This document shows, in pieces, positions 1 to 6,115 of a DNA stretch of 7,082 nucleotides. The translations under genes were made by a program, and so were the position numbers. The stretch lies in the NCBI GenBank assembly GCA_023252095.1, contig JAHEXN010000187.1:1-7082 (forward strand). Direction: 5' to 3'. The DNA is from Actinomycetes bacterium. Its GTDB lineage: Bacteria; Actinomycetota; Actinomycetes; Propionibacteriales; Nocardioidaceae. Numbering within the stretch: position 1 is the stretch's first letter; the number at the start of each line of letters is the position of its first letter. A model generated the notes under the pieces. That model had not been told where the DNA came from. It saw only the letters and a list, made by a program, of their open reading frames with translations, and searched no databases.

Positions 1-2
1 CG

Positions 3-1184
3 GCGCGGCCGCGACTGACGCACGTCTGCTCGGCGTCGCTGGGATCGGCACCGCCGGCGGGCACCTACGCGATGACGGTCGATCTCGGCTCGGAGGTGCT
101 GGTGGTCGACGACGTGGTCGTGGCCCCGGTCGCCGGGTGGTGGACGCGTCCGGAGGCCCGACAGGCCACGGTCGACCCGTTCACGGGTCAGCTCGACCTG
201 GTCGTGGCGTTTCCCGACGCGCCGGCGACGCTCACGGCGGCGAGCCTCGACCTGGGGGCCGACACGGACGGTGACGGCACGGCGGACACCGCAGCGGGCA
301 GTGCGGCGTGCGGCCGCGAAGCGGGGGTCCTGACGTGTCGCGCCGACGACCTCCCGCCCGTGTGCAGCGACGGTGCCTTCGAGTCCAGCTGCTCCGGCGG
401 CGAGGGCTACGTGCTCCAGTACCGAGGGCTCCCCGTGCCGTTGACCGTCGAGGCAGTGTTCCGCCAGCTGTCGCGCTACGAGGAGGGGGCCTACTTCGCC
501 CGCCAGGACTTCGCGGCCGATGCGCCCTACGACGTCGGAGACCTCCTGGTGGGAGGCGCCGCGGTTTGCGCCGAGTCCGACGAGCCACACTGCTTCGACA
601 CGGGCTACCACGCGACGTGGCTCGACCTGCTGGTCCGTGGCTTCGCCGCCGCGATGCAGGACGGCTTCGACGTCACGGTCGACGGTGCCACGGCCGCCGT
701 CACGGTCGACCGGCCTCCGCTGCCCCAGGGTGCCCACGGGACCGGGCTCCGGCTCGTGCACGTGACTCCGGACGCGACGTCCGTGACGACCCAGCTCGTC
801 TGCCGACACGACACGGGATGTGCACCCGTGACTTTTGAGAGGCTCGCACCTGGGGTGCACGCGTTCGCCGTTGAGGTGTACGACCAGCACCCGCGGACCG
901 TGACGACCACGATCGACGGCTCGGAGGTGACGCGAGGCCAGCAGGTCATCGCGACGGCAGCTCCCGTTCAGGTCACGATCACCGCGCAGGGACCCGTCCT
1001 CCAGGGGGTCGTGACCCATGCGTCGGGATCACCGACCACCACGGCGACCACCCGTCTGCCCGGCACCGGTGGTCCGGCAGGGGTGCTTGCGCTCGCGGGA
1101 GCGATCCTGACGGGCGCCGGCGCTGGGGTCCTGGTCAGGCGCCGTTCAGCAGCTCGGCCACCGTCGCATCGGGCACACGCTTGA
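3..1184 (+). CDS. LPxTG wall-anchored extracellular protein, C-terminal part (5' end outside window)
   Basis: The reading frame is open from base 3 with no stop, so 393 residues are visible. An ATG at 72 is probably internal: the residues before it (THVCSASLG...AGTYAMTVDLGSEV) read as continuous secreted-protein sequence, and no signal peptide follows it. The C-terminus is a full sortase sorting signal: LPGTG encoded at 1056-1070, a hydrophobic segment to about 1136, then RRR at 1137-1145. It follows a Ser/Thr-rich linker (SGSPTTTATT). The body is Asp- and Val-rich with beta-strand-like stretches and nine cysteines, several in close pairs (C...LTC, VC...SSC, VC...HC, VC...GC), consistent with disulfides outside the cell. 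DTDGDGTAD, encoded from 261, resembles a calcium-binding Asp loop. I recognise no enzyme domain. Expected fate is Sec export and covalent attachment to peptidoglycan by a sortase; ligand or role is unknown. It is convergent with prcA and overlaps its last 50 bases. Confidence 0.8.
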   Translation, partial: ARPRLTHVCSASLGSAPPAGTYAMTVDLGSEVLVVDDVVVAPVAGWWTRPEARQATVDPFTGQLDLVVAFPDAPATLTAASLDLGADTDGDGTADTAAGSAACGREAGVLTCRADDLPPVCSDGAFESSCSGGEGYVLQYRGLPVPLTVEAVFRQLSRYEEGAYFARQDFAADAPYDVGDLLVGGAAVCAESDEPHCFDTGYHATWLDLLVRGFAAAMQDGFDVTVDGATAAVTVDRPPLPQGAHGTGLRLVHVTPDATSVTTQLVCRHDTGCAPVTFERLAPGVHAFAVEVYDQHPRTVTTTIDGSEVTRGQQVIATAAPVQVTITAQGPVLQGVVTHASGSPTTTATTRLPGTGGPAGVLALAGAILTGAGAGVLVRRRSAARPPSHRAHA

Positions 1185-1833
1185 ACTTGCGCAGCTGACC
1201 ACGGGTGCGATCGAGCACCGCGACCTCCAGCGACTCGGCGGGCACCTCGCGGGGTGCCGCGTCGTCGTGGCCCAGGGCCGTGCGGGCGAGCCGGAGGGCG
1301 GACCCGAGGTCGAGGTCGGGCGCGTAGTGGTCGGTGAACCACTGCTCGACCGGCTCGGTCGTGCCGCCCATGACACCCCAGCCCCGCACGTCGGCGACGG
1401 ATCCGTCGTAGGTCAGCCGGTAGATCTGGTCACCCGCGGGCTCGGTGCCGAGCTCGGCCACGAACAGCTCGACCTCGTAGGGCTTCTCGCCGCCGGACGA
1501 GAAGATCGTGCCGAGGGTCTGGGCGTACGCGTTGGCCAGGCTCCGGCCCGTGACGTCGCGGCGGTCGTAGGAGTACCCGCGCAGGTCGGCCAGACGGACA
1601 CCCGCGATGCGGAGGTTCTCGAACTCGTTGTACCGGCCCACCGCGGCGAAGCCGATGCGGTCGTAGATCTCGCTGATCTTGTGCAGGGCCTGCGACGGAT
1701 TCTCCGCGACGAACAGGATGCCGTCGGCGTACTGGACGACCGTGACGGACCGGCCCCGGGCGATGCCCTTGCGGGCGAAGTCGGCCCGGTCCTTCATGAG
1801 CTGCTCGGGCGAGACGTAGAACTGCTGAGTCAT
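1135..1833 (-). CDS. prcA: Proteasome subunit alpha
   Basis: This 232-residue protein is the alpha subunit of the 20S core. Seven copies form each outer ring, gating the chamber and docking ARC/Mpa. It reads closely like mycobacterial PrcA as I recall it: FYVSPEQLMKDRADFARKGIARG at residues 5-27 (N-terminal gate and first helix), FVAENPSQALHKISEIYDRIGFAA at 41-64, RGYSYDRRDVTGR at 85-97, and MGGTTEP at 155-161. K52 matches the lysine reported in the M. tuberculosis alpha pocket that binds the C-terminus of the ATPase. There is no catalytic N-terminal Thr, as expected for an alpha subunit. It is slightly shorter than M. tuberculosis PrcA (about 248) at the C-terminus. The ATG at 1833 is supported by AAGGGAG seven bases upstream and lies 17 bp after prcB. 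The frame stays open far upstream, but in that region it is a shadow of prcB. The 3' end overlaps the convergent wall-protein gene. Confidence 0.97.
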   Translation of the reverse strand: MTQQFYVSPEQLMKDRADFARKGIARGRSVTVVQYADGILFVAENPSQALHKISEIYDRIGFAAVGRYNEFENLRIAGVRLADLRGYSYDRRDVTGRSLANAYAQTLGTIFSSGGEKPYEVELFVAELGTEPAGDQIYRLTYDGSVADVRGWGVMGGTTEPVEQWFTDHYAPDLDLGSALRLARTALGHDDAAPREVPAESLEVAVLDRTRGQLRKFKRVPDATVAELLNGA

Positions 1834-1840
1834 GGTGCCG

Positions 1841-1847
1841 CTCCCTT
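1841..1847 (-). promoter_or_regulatory. Ribosome binding site of prcA
   Basis: AAGGGAG on the minus strand, seven bases before the ATG at 1833, fills much of the 17-bp gap after prcB. It fixes the prcA start despite the long open frame upstream, and lets PrcA be translated from its own site on the shared prcBA message. Confidence 0.75.
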
Positions 1848-1850
1848 GCG

Positions 1851-2666
1851 TCAGATCAGCGGCGCGGACGGGCCGTCCGGCGCGGTGAGTCGGGCGGCGA
1901 CGACCTGGTCGGCGATCGCGGCGGTCTCGGCGTCGGGGTACGCGCGGAACCCGTCGGCCGTGATGACGGCGACCATCGGGAAGATGCGGCGCGCGAGGTC
2001 GGGTCCGCCCGTGGCCGAGTCGTCGTCGGCGGCGTCGTACAGCGCCTGCACGGCCGCCGTGACGGTGTCGCGCTCGGAGAGGTCGTCGCGGTACAGCTTC
2101 TTGAGCGAGCCGCGGGCGAACAGCGAGCCCGAGCCGACCGAGTGGAACGTGCGTTCCTCGTTGCGGTTGCCCGTGACGTCGAACGCGAAGATGCGTCCGA
2201 CCCCCAGATCGAGGTCGTACGCCGCGAACAGCGGCACGACCGCGAGGCCCTGCATCGCCATGCCGAGGTTGCCGCGGATCAGGGTGGCCAGGCGGTTGGC
2301 CTTGCCCTCGGTCGAGAGCACGGTGCCCTCGATCTTCTCGTAGTGCTCGAGCTCGACCTGGAACAACCGCGTCATCTCGACCGCGAGACCTGCCGTGCCG
2401 GCGATGCCGACGCACGAGTACTCGTCGGTCTGGAAGACCTTCTGGATGTCGCGCTGCGCGATGACGTTGCCCATCGTGGCGCGGCGGTCGCCTGCCATGA
2501 CCACGCCGCCGGGGAACGTCGCCGCGACGATCGTGGTGCCGTGCGTGGCCCCCTCGAGGGCCCCCGTCCGCTCGACCTGGGCGCCAGGCATCTGGTCCGG
2601 GGCGTGCTGGGTGAGGAAGTCCGAGAACGAGGCCGATCCTGCCGTGCGGAAGGCATCGGGCAGCAT
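1851..2666 (-). CDS. prcB: Proteasome subunit beta (catalytic, made as a propeptide precursor)
   Basis: PrcB is the threonine protease of the 20S core; two heptameric beta rings enclose the chamber where pupylated proteins are cut. With the ATG at 2666 the precursor has 271 residues. Residues 1-43 form the propeptide, ending in THG, and self-cleavage at Gly43-Thr44 exposes the nucleophile of TTIVAATFPGGVVMAGDRR. In mature numbering Thr1, Asp17 and Lys33 are all present, so the subunit should be active. Other family signatures are VELEHYEKIEGT, RGNLGMAMQGL, VGSGSLFA and LYDAADDDSATGGPDL. The start overlaps the pup stop as TGATG. A GTG three bases further upstream (2669) would add one Met and overlap by four bases. 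AAGGG at 2676-2680 lies nine bases from the ATG and six from the GTG, so it does not choose between them. Translation is probably coupled to pup. Confidence 0.97.
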   Translation of the reverse strand: MLPDAFRTAGSASFSDFLTQHAPDQMPGAQVERTGALEGATHGTTIVAATFPGGVVMAGDRRATMGNVIAQRDIQKVFQTDEYSCVGIAGTAGLAVEMTRLFQVELEHYEKIEGTVLSTEGKANRLATLIRGNLGMAMQGLAVVPLFAAYDLDLGVGRIFAFDVTGNRNEERTFHSVGSGSLFARGSLKKLYRDDLSERDTVTAAVQALYDAADDDSATGGPDLARRIFPMVAVITADGFRAYPDAETAAIADQVVAARLTAPDGPSAPLI

Positions 2667-2860
2667 CACTGCCCGCCCTTCTGCACGAAGCTGCGCACGA
2701 ACTCCTCGGCGTTCTCCTCGAGCACGTCGTCGATCTCGTCGAGGATCGAGTCGACGTCGTCGTCGAGCTTGGCCTTGGCCTCGGTGTCGACCTCGGTGAC
2801 CTCGACGGACTCCTCGGTCTCGTCAGGCTTGCGGGTGCTCCTGTGCTGCTGCTCGGACAT
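2666..2860 (-). CDS. pup: Prokaryotic ubiquitin-like protein Pup
   Basis: Pup is the small, mostly disordered protein that PafA attaches through its C-terminus to lysines of target proteins, marking them for ARC/Mpa and the proteasome. This one has 64 residues, the same as M. tuberculosis Pup. The C-terminal half is the conserved part: LDEIDDVLEENAEEFVRSFVQKGGQ, with a helix-forming stretch (about 33-56) that pairs with the coiled coils of the ATPase and contacts Dop/PafA. It ends in GGQ rather than GGE, so Dop must deamidate Gln64 before ligation. Lysines are K11, K29, K31 and K61. The N-terminal half is polar and acidic, suited to being threaded into the ATPase pore. The ATG at 2860 sits six bases after TAGGGT, so the transcript may be leaderless. 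A GAGG lies within two bases of the ATG, too close for a usual Shine-Dalgarno site. It is followed by prcB with a one-base overlap. Confidence 0.98.
   Translation of the reverse strand: MSEQQHRSTRKPDETEESVEVTEVDTEAKAKLDDDVDSILDEIDDVLEENAEEFVRSFVQKGGQ
2676..2682 (-). promoter_or_regulatory. Ribosome binding site of prcB, inside the end of pup
   Basis: AGAAGGG on the minus strand lies in the last codons of pup (those for the QKGG region). It stands six bases from the GTG at 2669 and nine bases from the ATG at 2666. It therefore supports translation of prcB from within the pup message but leaves the exact start open. Confidence 0.6.
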
Positions 2861-2866
2861 GTCCTC

Positions 2867-2872
2867 ACCCTA
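2867..2872 (-). promoter_or_regulatory. Candidate -10 element for a leaderless pup transcript
   Basis: TAGGGT on the minus strand matches the actinobacterial TAnnnT -10 pattern. It stands exactly six bases before the pup ATG, the spacing expected when transcription starts at the start codon itself. I see no convincing -35. The same element at the same distance precedes dop. Function is inferred from position and pattern only. Confidence 0.5.
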
Positions 2873-2891
2873 GACCCAGAACGGTTGCGGG

Positions 2892-2921
2892 CGCGTGACG
2901 AACCCGAGGCGTCCTGACGCG
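2892..2921 (-). other. Imperfect hairpin between dop and pup
   Basis: CGCGT plus GACG (2892-2900) can pair with CGTC plus ACGCG (2910-2913 and 2917-2921), giving nine base pairs, a nine-base loop and a three-base bulge on one side. It starts directly after the dop stop. No T run follows, so a classic intrinsic terminator is not supported. It could slow polymerase, mark an RNA processing point or shield the dop 3' end. In DNA this GC-rich it could also be chance. Confidence 0.3.
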
Positions 2922-2922
2922 T

Positions 2923-4431
2923 TCAGTCCCCGGTCGTGAGCGCCCGGAACAGCTCGGTCGCGGTCGGTCCGGAGTCGAACAGCGCGCCCACGTGCTCCTG
3001 CGTGCCTCGCAGCGGCTCGAGCGTGGGCACGCGCTGCAGGGATGCGTAGCCCGGCAGGTCGAAGATGACCGAGTCCCAGGACGCGGCGGCGATGTCACCC
3101 GCGAAGTGCTGCAGGCACTTGCCGCGGAAGTAGGCACGGGTGTCGGTGGGGGGCTCCTGGACGGCCGCCGCGATCTCGGCCGGGTCGACCAGGCGCTGCA
3201 TGCGCCCGGTGCGGACGAGCTGGTGGAACAGGCCACGTTCGGGTCTCACGTCGTGGTACTGGAGGTCGACCAGGTGGAGCTTCGCGTGGTCCCAGTCGAG
3301 TCCGTCGCGCTCGCGGTACCGCTCGAGCAGGGCGAGCTTCGCGACCCAGTCGAGCTCGGTCGCCAGCTCCATGGGGTCGCGGGCGAGGCGGGTCAGCACG
3401 CTCTCCCAGCGGTCGAGCACGTCGAGGGTCTGGGGGTCGTCGTCGCCCTGGCGCTCGACGAAGTCGCGCGAGCGGGTGAGGTACTCCCCCTGCAGCTCGA
3501 GCGCCGTCATGGTGCGGCCGTCGGCCAGCGTCACGGCCGTGCGCAGCGTCGGGTCGTACGAGATCTGGTGCAGCGCCCGGACCGGGTTCTCCAGGGTCAG
3601 GTCGGTCACCGTCTCCCCCGCCTCGACGAGCGAGAGCACGAGGGAGGCCAGGCCGTGCTTGAGGTAGATCGAGGTCTCGGAGCAGTTCGCGTCGCCGATG
3701 ATGACGTGCAGACGCCGGTACTTGCGGGCGTCGGCGTGCGGCTCGTCGCGCGTGTTGATGATGGGCCGCTTGAGCGTGGTCTCGAGACCGACCGGGACCT
3801 CGAAGTAGTCGGCGCGCTGGCTGATCTGGAAGGCGTGGACGCTGCCGTCCTGCTGCTGACCGACCCGGCCCGCGCCGCAGACGATCTGCCGTGAGGCGAA
3901 GAACGGCGTGAGGTGCGTGACGATCTGCTCGAACGGCACCGACCGGTTCATCAGGTAGTTCTCGTGCGATCCGTACGAGGCGCCCTTGTTGTCGATGTTG
4001 TTCTTGTAGAGCACGATCGTGCCGTTCGCGGGGATGCGTCCCGCGAGCTCGGCTGCGGACCGCATGACCTCCTCGCCGGCCTTCTCCCAGATCACGACGT
4101 CCCGGGGGCTCGTGACCTCCGGGCTCGAGTACTCCGGATGGGCGTGATCGACGTAGAGGCGGGCACCGTTCGTGAGGATGATGTTGGCCAGCCCGAGGTC
4201 CTCGTCGGTCAGCTGGGACGGGTCGGCGTCACCGCGACTCAGGTCGAAGCCGCGTGCGTCGCGCAGCGGGCTCTCCTCCTCGAAGTCCCATCGGGCCCGT
4301 CGCGTGAGGTCGTGCGCCGCGGCGTACGCGTTGACGACGTGCGTCGAGGTGACCATCGGGTTGGCGTGGGGCTGGCCCTGCACCGCGATGCCGTACTCGA
4401 CCTCGCTGCCCTGGACCCGGCGGACCGTCAT
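2923..4431 (-). CDS. dop: Pup deamidase / depupylase Dop
   Basis: Dop, a relative of glutamine synthetase, converts the C-terminal Gln of Pup to Glu and also removes Pup from conjugates, using ATP as a cofactor. The 502-residue length fits the family (about 500). Near the N-terminus QGSEVEYG carries E10, a metal/ATP ligand, and LYVDHAHPEYS carries D95, the residue reported as the Dop nucleophile or catalytic base. Between them, ESPLRDARGFDLSRG and the following acidic stretch (about 54-80) correspond to the Dop loop that separates Dop from the ligase PafA. Further matches are LYKNNIDNKGASYGSHENYLM, GLETTLKRPIINTRDEPHAD, RRLHVIIGDANCSETS, LHLVDLQYHDVRPERGL, PPTDTRAYFRGKCL and DIAAASWDSVIFDL. 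The ATG at 4431 puts the E10 motif at the usual distance from the N-terminus. No good ribosome site precedes it; TAGGGT lies six bases upstream. It begins 36 bp after the SDR gene. Confidence 0.97.
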   Translation of the reverse strand: MTVRRVQGSEVEYGIAVQGQPHANPMVTSTHVVNAYAAAHDLTRRARWDFEEESPLRDARGFDLSRGDADPSQLTDEDLGLANIILTNGARLYVDHAHPEYSSPEVTSPRDVVIWEKAGEEVMRSAAELAGRIPANGTIVLYKNNIDNKGASYGSHENYLMNRSVPFEQIVTHLTPFFASRQIVCGAGRVGQQQDGSVHAFQISQRADYFEVPVGLETTLKRPIINTRDEPHADARKYRRLHVIIGDANCSETSIYLKHGLASLVLSLVEAGETVTDLTLENPVRALHQISYDPTLRTAVTLADGRTMTALELQGEYLTRSRDFVERQGDDDPQTLDVLDRWESVLTRLARDPMELATELDWVAKLALLERYRERDGLDWDHAKLHLVDLQYHDVRPERGLFHQLVRTGRMQRLVDPAEIAAAVQEPPTDTRAYFRGKCLQHFAGDIAAASWDSVIFDLPGYASLQRVPTLEPLRGTQEHVGALFDSGPTATELFRALTTGD

Positions 4432-4437
4432 GCGCCC

Positions 4438-4443
4438 ACCCTA
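4438..4443 (-). promoter_or_regulatory. Candidate -10 element for a leaderless dop transcript
   Basis: TAGGGT on the minus strand lies exactly six bases before the dop ATG, in the same arrangement as at pup. The eight bases CTAGGGTG are identical at both sites. No usable -35 is visible; CTGACG about 22 bases further upstream overlaps the SDR stop codon and is too far away. Inferred from pattern and spacing. Confidence 0.5.
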
Positions 4444-4467
4444 GGGGGCACCCCGCGAGGCTGGGCG

Positions 4468-5397
4468 TCAGCCGAGCTGGGTCGCCAGGATGCCGCGCGG
4501 GCTCGCGGCGACGATCTGCGCCAGCGCGCCGTCGAGGTGCGGGTACCGGAAGCCGAATCCCGAGTCGCGCAGCACCCCGGGGTCGACCCACCGGCTCTTG
4601 AGCACGAGCTCGGCCTCGGTGCGGATCACGCGGGCGCCCGCCTCGAGCAGCCATGCCGGTGTGGGCAGGCCGTGGCTGCGGCCGACGGCCGCCCGAGTGA
4701 CGGCCATGAGCTCGGCGTTCGCGACGGGGTGGGGCGACGCGACGTTGACGGGGCCGGCGACGGTCGGCGTCGCGGCCAGGTGCTCGATGGCCGCCACGAG
4801 GTCGTCGACGTGGACCCAGCTGAACACCTGGCCCCCGTCTCCCATCGGACCACCCAGGCCGAGTCGGGCCAGGTTGATGATCGGGTTGACGGCGCCGCCG
4901 CCGGCACCGAGGACGATCGACATCCTCAGGGCGATCTTGCGGATGTCGGTGGGCGCGGAGTACAGCTCGTGCTCCCAGGCGCGCGCGACCTCCACGGAGA
5001 ACCCGCTGCCGATCTCCCCCGTGGTCTCGTCCATGGGGCGGTCCCGCGCATCGCGGTAGATCGTGCCGGTGCTGGCGTTGACCCACAGCTCCGGCGGAGT
5101 GTGGGCCAGTGACAGCGCCCGGCCGAGCGCGGCGGTGGTGCCCACCCGCGAGGCGAGGATCTGGTCGGCGTTGCGCTTGGAGTACCGGCAGCTGACGGAG
5201 CGGCCGGCCAGGTTGACGAGGAGGTCTGAGCCCTCGAGAGCGCCGACCAGGCTCGTGGGGTCGGCCCAGCGCCCGTCATCGGACGGGGCGCGCCCGATCG
5301 TGCGGACCTGGTGCCCGGCGTTGCGCCACGTCGCGACGAGGTGGCGTCCCACGAATCCGGACGCGCCGGCGACGGTGATCGTGCGTGCAGTGGTCAT
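4468..5397 (-). CDS. TIGR01777-type NAD(P)-dependent epimerase (extended SDR, DUF1731 C-terminus)
   Basis: A 309-residue extended short-chain dehydrogenase of the TIGR01777 (YfcH/SDR39U1-like) group. The N-terminal Rossmann fold shows the dinucleotide motif G11-A-S-G14-F-V-G17 and the NLAG motif at 62-65. It is followed by the group's SVSCRYSKRN...SRV stretch (67-84), NASTGTIY (107-114), LRMSIVLG (157-164) and FSWVHVDDL (192-200). The C-terminal part, ELVLKSRW...LRDSGFGFRYPHLDGAL (263-291), is typical of DUF1731. Family length is about 300, so it looks complete. Substrate is unknown for most of this group, and I do not assign one. The ATG at 5397 overlaps the tetR stop as ATGA, with GAGGAG eight bases upstream, so it is almost certainly co-transcribed and translationally coupled with the regulator. 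That makes it the most likely target of the regulator's control. It has no known role in pupylation. Confidence 0.9.
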   Translation of the reverse strand: MTTARTITVAGASGFVGRHLVATWRNAGHQVRTIGRAPSDDGRWADPTSLVGALEGSDLLVNLAGRSVSCRYSKRNADQILASRVGTTAALGRALSLAHTPPELWVNASTGTIYRDARDRPMDETTGEIGSGFSVEVARAWEHELYSAPTDIRKIALRMSIVLGAGGGAVNPIINLARLGLGGPMGDGGQVFSWVHVDDLVAAIEHLAATPTVAGPVNVASPHPVANAELMAVTRAAVGRSHGLPTPAWLLEAGARVIRTEAELVLKSRWVDPGVLRDSGFGFRYPHLDGALAQIVAASPRGILATQLG

Positions 5398-6083
5398 GAC
5401 GGGGTCTCCTCGGACGCGACGGGCTCTTCAGGGGTCAGGCTGTCGAGCAGGGTCAGCACCTGGTCGGTGAGCCCGCGCGCGACAGGAAGTCGGGAGAGCG
5501 CGATGGCGCGTCCGACGACGGGACACAGCCCGTCGATCAGCGTGCGGGTGCGCTGCTGGTCGGTGGTGGTGTCGGTGACCCAGTGCAGGGTCACCGCCAG
5601 GTGCGTGAGCCAGAGCAGGTGCGGGAGCCGCGCGTCGAGCGCCCGCGAGACCTTGGTGCCGGAGCGGTCGACCGTCACGCGCATCAGGTCGAGGGCGCGG
5701 TCTCGCGCAGGGGCCGACTCCCCCGAGAACGGGCTCGTGCTCGACGTCGGCTGCACCGCGATCCGCAGGAACGTCTGCCCGAACCCGTGGTAGGGCGCCA
5801 TGACGTCGATCCCGGCGTGCAGCACGGTGCGCAGGTTGTCGGCGACGGGAGACCCGTCGACCAGCCGAGGCGCTGCGGCGGCCCTGTGCTCGTCCAGCAC
5901 GCGGACGTAGAGCTCCTGCACGAGCTCGTCCTTGCCCGCGAAGTGGTGGTACGCGTTGCCGATCGACACCCCAGCCTCGGTGGCGATGCGGCGCATCGTC
6001 GTGGCGTCGAAGCCGTCCTCGCGGAACAGTCGCAGCGCCGTGTCCGCGAGCAGCTCTCGGGTCTCAGCCGCCGTGCGCGCCAT
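5394..6083 (-). CDS. TetR-family transcriptional regulator
   Basis: A 229-residue dimeric repressor-type protein. The N-terminal DNA-binding domain is clear: RELLADTALRLFREDGFDATTMRRIATEAGVSIGNAYHHFAGKDEL (residues 9-54), with the helix-turn-helix at about 28-47. The remainder is a helical ligand-binding and dimerisation domain, including LWLTHLAVTLHW; TetR C-domains vary too much for me to name the ligand. The ATG at 6083 has a strong GGAGGAG five bases upstream. It is followed by the SDR gene with a four-base ATGA overlap, forming a two-gene cassette. Two matching palindromes in the 70-bp gap upstream overlap the predicted promoter, pointing to autoregulation, with loss of repression when a small ligand is bound. 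The ligand could be a substrate or product of the SDR enzyme, but that is inference. It may alternatively also act on genes elsewhere. Confidence 0.93.
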   Translation of the reverse strand: MARTAAETRELLADTALRLFREDGFDATTMRRIATEAGVSIGNAYHHFAGKDELVQELYVRVLDEHRAAAAPRLVDGSPVADNLRTVLHAGIDVMAPYHGFGQTFLRIAVQPTSSTSPFSGESAPARDRALDLMRVTVDRSGTKVSRALDARLPHLLWLTHLAVTLHWVTDTTTDQQRTRTLIDGLCPVVGRAIALSRLPVARGLTDQVLTLLDSLTPEEPVASEETPS

Positions 6084-6088
6084 GACTG

Positions 6089-6095
6089 CTCCTCC
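6089..6095 (-). promoter_or_regulatory. Ribosome binding site of tetR
   Basis: GGAGGAG on the minus strand, five bases before the ATG at 6083. It is the strongest ribosome site in the window and contrasts with the poor or misplaced sites before dop and pup. Confidence 0.8.
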
Positions 6096-6097
6096 GG

Positions 6098-6111
6098 TTG
6101 AACGTGTTCAA
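6098..6111. promoter_or_regulatory. Palindromic operator 1, over the predicted tetR transcription start
   Basis: TTGAACGTGTTCAA is a perfect six-base inverted repeat (TTGAAC / GTTCAA) with a two-base centre. It covers the transcription start predicted about seven bases after the -10 element. Its core TGAAC-N2-GTTCA is shared with a second palindrome 34 bp away centre to centre. The position fits repression by the TetR protein encoded just downstream; binding is inferred. Confidence 0.7.
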
Positions 6112-6115
6112 TCAG

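Noticed and set aside
1114..1123. Palindrome GCGCCGGCGC near the prcA 3' end as a terminator
   Set aside because: It has no loop and no T run on either strand and lies within the coding sequence of the wall protein.
1267..2343. Long plus-strand open frame opposite prcA and prcB (358 codons)
   Set aside because: It is antisense to two strongly conserved genes, its composition is that of a shadow frame, and no recognisable motif or credible start signal is seen.
1834..2868. Upstream extension of the prcA reading frame to give a protein of about 577 residues
   Set aside because: The extension runs out of frame through prcB and pup, is Arg/Pro-rich in the way of shadow frames in GC-rich DNA, and the ATG at 1833 has a good ribosome site and the proper PrcA N-terminus.
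2914..2926. Operator-like sequence CTGACGCGTTCAG at the end of dop, sharing nine bases with operator 2
   Set aside because: The inverted repeat is imperfect, it overlaps the dop stop codon, and a nine-base match of this kind is not unlikely by chance in GC-rich DNA.
4445..4460. GGGGTGCCCC as a hairpin or operator upstream of dop
   Set aside because: The loop would be only two bases, or the stem only three pairs, and the sequence is simple GC-rich DNA.
4229..5086. Minus-strand open frame spanning the dop-SDR junction (285 codons)
   Set aside because: It conflicts with two confident genes in other frames and is Arg/Pro/Gly-rich without domain features.
2992..5112. Long plus-strand open frames opposite dop and the SDR gene (300 and 399 codons)
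   Set aside because: They mirror third-position GC of the real genes, contain low-complexity Val/Asp/Arg/Gly-rich sequence and match no family.
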